Below, one piece after another: positions 6,729-10,493 of a stretch of DNA of 10,493 nt; position 1 is the stretch's first letter, and each line of letters begins with the position of its first letter. The translations under genes were made by a program, and so were the position numbers. This DNA comes from Clostridia bacterium (GTDB lineage: Bacteria; Bacillota; Clostridia; Oscillospirales; Acutalibacteraceae), in assembly GCA_017502965.1 (NCBI GenBank), contig JAFVTZ010000122.1, positions 1 to 10,493 on the forward strand. The letters are read 5' to 3'. A model generated the notes under the pieces. It did not search any database, had not been told where the DNA came from, and was given only the letters and a program-made list of their open reading frames with translations.

Positions 6729-7157
6729 ATGGAAATTTTTATATCAGACTCCCCTGCTAAAACTGAGGAGTTTGCAGAAAAATTAGCATCAGGTCTTAAA
6801 GAGGGTTGTGTAATCGCATTCCGAGGCGGACTCGGTATGGGCAAAACCTGTTTTACAAGAGGGCTGGCAAAAGGTCTCGGATTTAAGGGAGAAGTCACCT
6901 CACCTACCTTTGCGCTTATAAACGAATATATAGGTGGAAGGCTTCCTCTCTATCATTTTGATATGTACCGCATATCTTCTTGGGACGAGCTATATTCTTC
7001 GGGATTTTTTGATTACATTGAGCAAGGCGGTGTCATAGCCGCAGAGTGGAGTGAGAATATTGAAAACGCCCTGCCCGAAGATACAATATATGTAGAAATT
7101 GAAACAATGGACGAAACAACAAGAAAAATTACCGTTTACGGCAAAAAGGAAGTTTGA
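6729..7157 (+). CDS. tsaE: tRNA t6A biosynthesis ATPase TsaE
   Basis: TsaE is the small cytoplasmic ATPase that works with TsaB and TsaD to put the threonylcarbamoyl group on A37 of tRNAs reading ANN codons. The 142-residue protein has the Walker A loop GGLGMGKT (33-40), the switch-like VTSPTF (56-61), HFDMYR (76-81) and EWSEN (106-110), where EWPE is usual. Length is normal when translation starts at the ATG at 6729. An earlier in-frame ATG at 6687 overlaps the -10 element and is excluded. The ribosome binding site is weak (GAGTGA region near 6718). It heads the tsaE-tsaB-rpiB-upp operon. Its stop lies two bases before the tsaB start. Confidence 0.95.
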   Translation: MEIFISDSPAKTEEFAEKLASGLKEGCVIAFRGGLGMGKTCFTRGLAKGLGFKGEVTSPTFALINEYIGGRLPLYHFDMYRISSWDELYSSGFFDYIEQGGVIAAEWSENIENALPEDTIYVEIETMDETTRKITVYGKKEV

Positions 7158-7159
7158 AG

Positions 7160-7873
7160 ATGAAAATACTCAGCATTGAATGTTCGGCTGTACCCTGTTC
7201 TGCCGCAATTACCGAAGACGGGCGTATAATCGGCTCATCATTTGTAAATGTAAAACTCACCCATTCACAAACCCTTATGCCGATGGTTGAAAGCCTGCTG
7301 AAATCCTCTATGACGGATATTTGTGAAATAGATGGATTTGCTGTAAGCGCAGGCCCCGGCTCTTTCACAGGAATAAGAATAGGCATCAGCGCAATAAAAG
7401 GTCTTGCAGCGGCAAAGAAAAAACCTTGCGTGGGAGTTTCAACCCTTGAGGCTATGGCAGAAAATTTCCGCGATACAAACTGTATAGTATGCGCAGTTAT
7501 GGACGCGCGTTGCAATCAGGTTTATAATGCGCTGTTTGAAATCGAAAATAATAATATAAACCGTCTTTGCGAAGACAGGGCTCTTATGTGCGACCAATTA
7601 GCCACAGAACTCAAAGAAATTTCGCAAAAAAGCGGTAAAAGAATAATTATTGTCGGAGATGGGACAGATATTTTCTATCCCTTTGCCGAAAATATAGAAA
7701 ATGTTAAGACGGCGGATACTAAAAGACGTTTTCAAAATGCAGTCGGAGTAGCATTCACAGCAGAAAGTCTTTTTGAAAAAGGCGAAACGGTTTCTCCGAA
7801 TGAATTATTACCTGTCTATTTAAGATTGCCTCAGGCAGAAAGAGAATTAAAAGCAAAGGAGCAAAACAAATGA
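7160..7873 (+). CDS. tsaB: tRNA t6A biosynthesis protein TsaB
   Basis: TsaB is the catalytically inactive ASKHA-fold partner that dimerises with TsaD and supports t6A synthesis with TsaE. The 237-residue protein begins MKILSIECSA. It contains LTHSQTLMP (33-41), the conserved AGPGSFTGIRIG (64-75), VMDARCNQVYNALF (113-126) and the C-terminal PVYLRLPQAE typical of the family. The ATG at 7160 is preferred to a TTG two codons upstream because AAAGGAAG at 7145-7152 is correctly spaced for it. It is two bases from tsaE and overlaps rpiB by four bases (ATGA), so the genes are probably translationally coupled. The usual further neighbours rimI and tsaD are not here. Confidence 0.94.
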   Translation: MKILSIECSAVPCSAAITEDGRIIGSSFVNVKLTHSQTLMPMVESLLKSSMTDICEIDGFAVSAGPGSFTGIRIGISAIKGLAAAKKKPCVGVSTLEAMAENFRDTNCIVCAVMDARCNQVYNALFEIENNNINRLCEDRALMCDQLATELKEISQKSGKRIIIVGDGTDIFYPFAENIENVKTADTKRRFQNAVGVAFTAESLFEKGETVSPNELLPVYLRLPQAERELKAKEQNK

Positions 7874-8310
7874 AAATTGCAATCGGATGCGACCACGGCG
7901 GTTTGGAACACAAAAACGCAATCAAAGCACATCTTGAGGGATTGGGTTATGAGGTGCAGGATTTCGGAATTTACGAGCAAGTATCGGTTGATTATCCCGA
8001 TATTGCCGTAAAGGTATGCGACAGCATAACAAAAAATGAATGTGAGCGCGGAATTTTAGTTTGCGGAACAGGTATCGGAATGTCTATTGCCGCAAACAAG
8101 ATAAAAGGCATACGCGCTGCGGCTTGCAGTGAGCATTTTTCTGCAAAATTCACCCGTCTGCACAATAATTCAAATATACTTTGCCTCGGCGGCAGAGTTA
8201 TCGGTGTAGGCACAGCACTCGAACTTGCAGAAATATTTGTCTCCACAGAATTTGAGGGCGGCAGACATCAGAACAGAATCAATAAAATTTCGGATATAGA
8301 AAATTCATAA
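7870..8310 (+). CDS. rpiB: Ribose-5-phosphate isomerase B (RpiB/LacAB family)
   Basis: RpiB interconverts ribose 5-phosphate and ribulose 5-phosphate in the pentose phosphate pathway. Here it would supply ribose 5-phosphate for PRPP. The 146-residue protein starts MKIAIGCDHGG. It has catalytic Cys65 within VCGTGIGMSIAANK (64-77), Asp8 and His9 in CDH, the phosphate-binding region FTRLHNNSN (94-102, His98) and GGRVIG (107-112). Some relatives act on allose or galactose phosphates, but the context with upp favours ribose. The start overlaps the tsaB stop in ATGA, and AAAGGAG lies at 7856-7862. Twelve bases separate it from upp. Confidence 0.94.
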   Translation: MKIAIGCDHGGLEHKNAIKAHLEGLGYEVQDFGIYEQVSVDYPDIAVKVCDSITKNECERGILVCGTGIGMSIAANKIKGIRAAACSEHFSAKFTRLHNNSNILCLGGRVIGVGTALELAEIFVSTEFEGGRHQNRINKISDIENS

Positions 8311-8322
8311 AGGAGAATTAAA

Positions 8323-8955
8323 ATGAATGACAATGTATTTATTATGGATCATCCCCTGATTCAGCACAAACTCACTATTCTCAGAAACGAAAAAACAGGC
8401 TCAAAGCAGTTCAGAGAACTCGTAAGTGAAATTGCAATGCTTATGTGCTATGAATCAACAAGAGATCTGCCCCTTATGGAAGTTGAAACCAAAACTCCCA
8501 TAACCGTTGCTAAAACAAAGGTTTTAGCGGGCAGAAAAATGGCATTTGTGCCCATTCTCAGAGCAGGTCTCGGCATGGTTGACGGTGTACTCAGCCTTAT
8601 TCCTGCCGCAAAAGTAGGTCATATAGGTATGTACCGCGACCCCGAAACCCACACTCCTGTTGATTATTACTGCAAACTGCCTGCGGACCTTAATGAGCGC
8701 GATGTTTTCGTGCTTGACCCGATGCTTGCAACAGGCGGCAGCGCTATTGACGCGGTAGCACGCATTAAAGAGTTTTCTCCCAAGAGAATTAAATTTATGT
8801 GCATTATAGCCGCTCCCGAGGGAATCGAAGCATTCACAAAGGCTCATCCCGATGTTCCTGTTTATTGCGCAGGTCTTGACGACTGTCTTAACGACCACTG
8901 CTATATAGTACCCGGCCTTGGAGACGCGGGTGACCGTATATTCGGTACAAAATAA
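8323..8955 (+). CDS. upp: Uracil phosphoribosyltransferase
   Basis: Upp salvages uracil by joining it to PRPP to give UMP in the cytoplasm. The 210 residues match the family length. LRAGLGMVDG (79-88), the PRPP-binding loop VLDPMLATGGSAI (130-142) and the C-terminal uracil-binding segment YIVPGLGDAGDRIFGT (194-209) are intact. AAGGAG at 8310-8315 overlaps the rpiB stop region and lies eight bases before the ATG. It is the last gene of the operon, followed by a strong terminator. Placing rpiB directly before upp links ribose phosphate supply, and so PRPP, to its use in salvage. That link is inference from context. Confidence 0.97.
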   Translation: MNDNVFIMDHPLIQHKLTILRNEKTGSKQFRELVSEIAMLMCYESTRDLPLMEVETKTPITVAKTKVLAGRKMAFVPILRAGLGMVDGVLSLIPAAKVGHIGMYRDPETHTPVDYYCKLPADLNERDVFVLDPMLATGGSAIDAVARIKEFSPKRIKFMCIIAAPEGIEAFTKAHPDVPVYCAGLDDCLNDHCYIVPGLGDAGDRIFGTK

Positions 8956-8964
8956 ACAAAAACC

Positions 8965-9002
8965 AAAGCAAGGGTTTTCTCAAATCCTTGCTTTATTTTT
9001 TT
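8965..9002 (+). terminator. Strong intrinsic terminator after upp
   Basis: The arms 8965-8977 and 8982-8994 form a 13-bp stem (AAAGCAAGG outer part, one G-U pair, three A-T pairs) capped by TCTC. A run of seven T (8996-9002) follows. It closes the tsaE-tsaB-rpiB-upp unit. Confidence 0.9.
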
Positions 9003-9051
9003 AAAACACGATAAATTATATAATTTTATTTTTGTTTTAGTGCTACTTTCC

Positions 9052-9080
9052 TTGACAAAAAACATAATATGTTATAAAAT
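9052..9080 (+). promoter_or_regulatory. galE promoter (TTGACA-N17-TAAAAT)
   Basis: A perfect TTGACA at 9052-9057 and TAAAAT at 9075-9080 are spaced by 17 bases. An overlapping TATAAA at 9073-9078 would give a spacer of 15 and is less likely. Start near 9087. The spacer holds the palindrome AACATA-A-TATGTT (9061-9073), a possible operator. Confidence 0.8.
9061..9073. repeat. Perfect 13-base palindrome in the galE promoter spacer
   Basis: AACATA-A-TATGTT lies exactly between the -35 and -10 elements of galE. Its nine-base centre CATAATATG is identical to the centre of the palindrome in the argG leader (5294-5308). A repressor site is possible. Chance is also plausible in AT-rich DNA. Confidence 0.3.
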
Positions 9081-9116
9081 TGCATTTGGTAAAAAAATAC
9101 TTGGAGGTATACATAT

Positions 9117-10130
9117 ATGTCTATTCTTGTAACCGGCGGTGCCGGATATATCGGAAGCCATACCTGCATAGAAATGCAGAATGCAGGTTATGATGTAATT
9201 GTTATCGATAATCTTGATAACAGCAGTGACGAATCTTTGAAAAGGGTTGAAAAAATCACAGGAAAACCTGTAAAATTCTATAAAGAGGATGTTCGCGACA
9301 GAGAGGCTCTCAAAAAGATTTTCACCGAGAATAAGATTGAGGCAGTTATTCATTTTGCAGGTCTTAAGGCCGTTGGTGAATCAGTACGAGAACCTATGAT
9401 GTATTATAACAACAACCTCATCAGCACCATCGCCCTGATTGAGACTATGAATGAGTTCGGTGTTAAAAAGATTGTTTTCTCCTCTTCTGCTACTGTTTAC
9501 GGTGTTGCTACAGAAATGCCCCTCGTTGAAGGTATGCCTCTCGGCGCTATCAACCCCTACGGCAGAACAAAGTATTTTATAGAAGAAATTCTCCGCGACC
9601 TCTATGTTGCCGATAAAGACTGGTGCATTGCCCTGCTCCGCTACTTTAACCCCATCGGTGCTCACAAGAGCGGTCTCATAGGCGAAGACCCCAAGGGCAT
9701 CCCCAATAACCTTATGCCTTATATCAGTCAGGTTGCTGTCGGAAAACTTGAAAAACTCCACGTTTTCGGAAACGATTACAATACTGTTGACGGAACAGGC
9801 GTCAGAGATTATATTCATGTGGTAGATTTGGCTCAGGGTCATGTTAAGGCTATTGACTGGGCACTCGAAAACACAGGCTGTGAGCCTTTTAATCTCGGCA
9901 CAGGAAACGGCACCAGCGTTTTACAGCTTCGCGATGCATTTGTAGAGGCGAGCGGAATTGATGTTCCCTATGTGATCGATCCGCGCCGTCCCGGAGACCC
10001 TGACGAGGTTTATGCCAATGCAGAAAAAGCCAAGAATATTCTCGGCTGGCAGGCAAAATACGGCATTAAAGAAATGTGCGAAGACACTTGGCGCTGGCAA
10101 AGCGGCAACCCCAAAGGATACGAAAAATAA
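9117..10130 (+). CDS. galE: UDP-glucose 4-epimerase
   Basis: GalE interconverts UDP-glucose and UDP-galactose, for the Leloir pathway and for supplying UDP-galactose to surface polysaccharides. It is a cytoplasmic NAD-dependent short-chain dehydrogenase. The 337 residues match the family. They show the NAD-binding GGAGYIG (7-13), the DNLDNSS segment (31-37), HFAGLKAVGES (79-89), SSSATVYG with catalytic-region Ser124 (122-129), the YxxxK pair Tyr148/Lys152, LRYFNPIGAH (174-183) and DPRRPGDPDEVYA. The ATG at 9117 has GGAGG at 9103-9107, nine bases upstream. It stands alone between its own promoter and a terminator, with no galK or galT next to it. That points to a house-keeping role in envelope sugars rather than an inducible galactose operon; this is inference. 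Confidence 0.96.
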   Translation: MSILVTGGAGYIGSHTCIEMQNAGYDVIVIDNLDNSSDESLKRVEKITGKPVKFYKEDVRDREALKKIFTENKIEAVIHFAGLKAVGESVREPMMYYNNNLISTIALIETMNEFGVKKIVFSSSATVYGVATEMPLVEGMPLGAINPYGRTKYFIEEILRDLYVADKDWCIALLRYFNPIGAHKSGLIGEDPKGIPNNLMPYISQVAVGKLEKLHVFGNDYNTVDGTGVRDYIHVVDLAQGHVKAIDWALENTGCEPFNLGTGNGTSVLQLRDAFVEASGIDVPYVIDPRRPGDPDEVYANAEKAKNILGWQAKYGIKEMCEDTWRWQSGNPKGYEK

Positions 10131-10160
10131 TATTGGGCTTTTGCCCAATATTATTTATGA
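10125..10160 (+). terminator. Hairpin terminator overlapping the galE stop codon
   Basis: 10125-10138 and 10143-10156 form a perfect 14-bp stem around a TTTT loop, with a GGGC/GCCC core at the tip. The T-rich stretch (TTATTTA) is largely inside the 3' arm, and the following tract is short. Termination is likely but perhaps leaky. The stem includes the stop codon. Confidence 0.65.
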
Positions 10161-10167
10161 CCATTAT

Positions 10168-10244
10168 AAGGTAAGAGATAAGTGATAGTGAATAAGTAGA
10201 GCATTCGCATAGCGATACACTTCTTCACTATTCACTCTTACTTT
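10168..10244. repeat. Long imperfect inverted repeat element
   Basis: The outer arms AAGGTAAGAG (10168-10177) and CTCTTACTTT (10235-10244) are complementary, with one G-U pair. After a five-base bulge, TGATAGTGAATAAGT (10183-10197) pairs with most of 10219-10234, with one unpaired base and one mismatch. The tip contains TCGC-ATA-GCGA (10205-10215). The arms are built of GTGAATA-like units. The whole could fold as a cruciform or RNA hairpin. It resembles dispersed intergenic palindromes seen in Clostridia genomes, but copy number cannot be judged from one window. No open frame is seen in it. Confidence 0.55.
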
Positions 10245-10261
10245 TTACTTCAAATATATTT

Positions 10262-10338
10262 CCGCCTGTGGCGCAGCTGGATAACGCAGCAGATTCCGAT
10301 TCTGAAGATCGGGGGTTCGAATCCCTTCAGGCGGGCCA
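10262..10338 (+). tRNA. tRNA-Arg, anticodon CCG, CCA encoded
   Basis: The cloverleaf can be drawn fully. The acceptor stem CCGCCTG/CAGGCGG is perfect at 7 bp. The D arm GCGC/ACGC has the loop AGCTGGATA (C13-A22 mismatch). The anticodon stem GCAGA/TCTGA surrounds the loop TTCCGAT, so the anticodon is CCG at 10296-10298, reading CGG. The variable loop is AGATC. The T arm GGGGG/CCCTT contains TTCGAAT. The discriminator is G and CCA is encoded at 10336-10338. The first pair is C1-G72 and the outermost anticodon-stem pair is a G27-A43 mismatch, both less usual. No clear promoter is seen directly upstream. It may be read from leaky galE transcription or from an unrecognised promoter in the repeat. 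Confidence 0.92.
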
Positions 10339-10339
10339 G

Positions 10340-10372
10340 AAAGGGTGCATCAAAAAGATGCACCCTTTTTTT
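10340..10372 (+). terminator. Intrinsic terminator after tRNA-Arg
   Basis: AAAGGGTGCATC (10340-10351) and GATGCACCCTTT (10357-10368) form a perfect 12-bp stem with a loop of five A. Four further T follow, for an uninterrupted run of seven T. It starts two bases after the CCA. Confidence 0.9.
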
Positions 10373-10493
10373 ATGCCCTGTTTATCAGGGTTTTCGAGCA
10401 AAATTACCCTCAAAATTTAAAGGTTGATTTCATAGATGAAAATAGCCTTTTTCGACCTTTCCAATGGATGTGAACCCCCGAAAACAAAATATC
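10373..10493. other. Non-coding right edge with nested inverted repeats
   Basis: No open frame longer than about 15 codons was found by eye. A CCCTG-TTTAT-CAGGG hairpin followed by TTTT lies at 10376-10394, a possible second weak terminator. AAAGGTTGA (10419-10427) pairs with TCGACCTTT (10452-10460) with one G-U pair. It encloses TTTCAT-AG-ATGAAA (10428-10441). The function is unknown. Confidence 0.35.

Noticed and set aside
7129..7515. Open frame of 128 codons on the minus strand across tsaE/tsaB
   Set aside because: It is antisense to two conserved genes, resembles no protein I know, and lacks a translation signal.
8524..8898. Open frame of 124 codons on the minus strand inside upp
   Set aside because: It is antisense to an intact upp with all motifs. 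No independent support.
9013..9026. Palindrome AAATTATATAATTT upstream of the galE promoter
   Set aside because: It is made only of A and T in very AT-rich DNA and lies outside the promoter, so chance explains it well.
9381..9842. Open frame of 153 codons on the minus strand inside galE
   Set aside because: It lies wholly antisense to a well-supported galE, has no ribosome binding site or recognisable motif, and its sequence reads as the shadow of galE codons.
10262..10493. Phage or integrative element attachment site at the tRNA-Arg 3' end
   Set aside because: No second copy of the tRNA 3' end and no integrase coding sequence is visible within the window, so it cannot be supported.
1..10493. 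CRISPR array, insertion sequence, toxin-antitoxin or defence system
   Set aside because: There are no regularly spaced direct repeats, no transposase and no small toxin-like gene pair. All long genes are accounted for by housekeeping families.

Overview
The window looks like a chromosomal segment of a low-to-moderate GC Gram-positive bacterium, most likely a Clostridia member of the Oscillospiraceae/Ruminococcaceae type. This is an inference from the AT-rich intergenic DNA, strong GGAGG-type ribosome binding sites, an AhrC/ArgR-type operator, and the protein sequences. All genes read as intact housekeeping genes except argB, which is cut by the left edge. I found no transposase, phage gene, CRISPR array or toxin system.

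Bases 1-5278, all on the minus strand, hold an arginine biosynthesis cluster transcribed argG-argH-argC-argJ-argB. It probably continues past the left edge. A TTGCAT-N17-TATTAT promoter at 5332-5360 drives it, and a near-consensus ARG box overlaps that promoter. ArgJ recycles the acetyl group. ArgB shows the N-terminal helix found in arginine-inhibited kinases. ArgC is of the short type. ArgG and ArgH convert citrulline to arginine. Hairpins lie between argG and argH (a weak terminator or attenuator) and between argJ and argB (mutually exclusive pairings).

Bases 5436-6662 hold a monocistronic SEDS gene (rodA/ftsW-like) on the minus strand, with its own consensus promoter and terminator. A divergent extended -10 promoter at about 6690-6698 drives a plus-strand operon, tsaE-tsaB-rpiB-upp. 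These genes cover two subunits of the tRNA t6A machinery, ribose-5-phosphate isomerase B and uracil phosphoribosyltransferase. The operon ends at a strong terminator at 8965-9002.

Bases 9052-10156 hold galE as a single-gene unit with a TTGACA-N17-TAAAAT promoter and a terminal hairpin. Next come a long imperfect inverted repeat (10168-10244), a tRNA-Arg(CCG) gene (10262-10338) with its own terminator (10340-10372), and about 120 bases of non-coding DNA with nested inverted repeats.

I see no clear undescribed system. The points most worth a second look are the non-coding ones: the ARG-box array at argG, the alternative pairings in the argJ-argB gap, and the inverted repeats around the tRNA gene.
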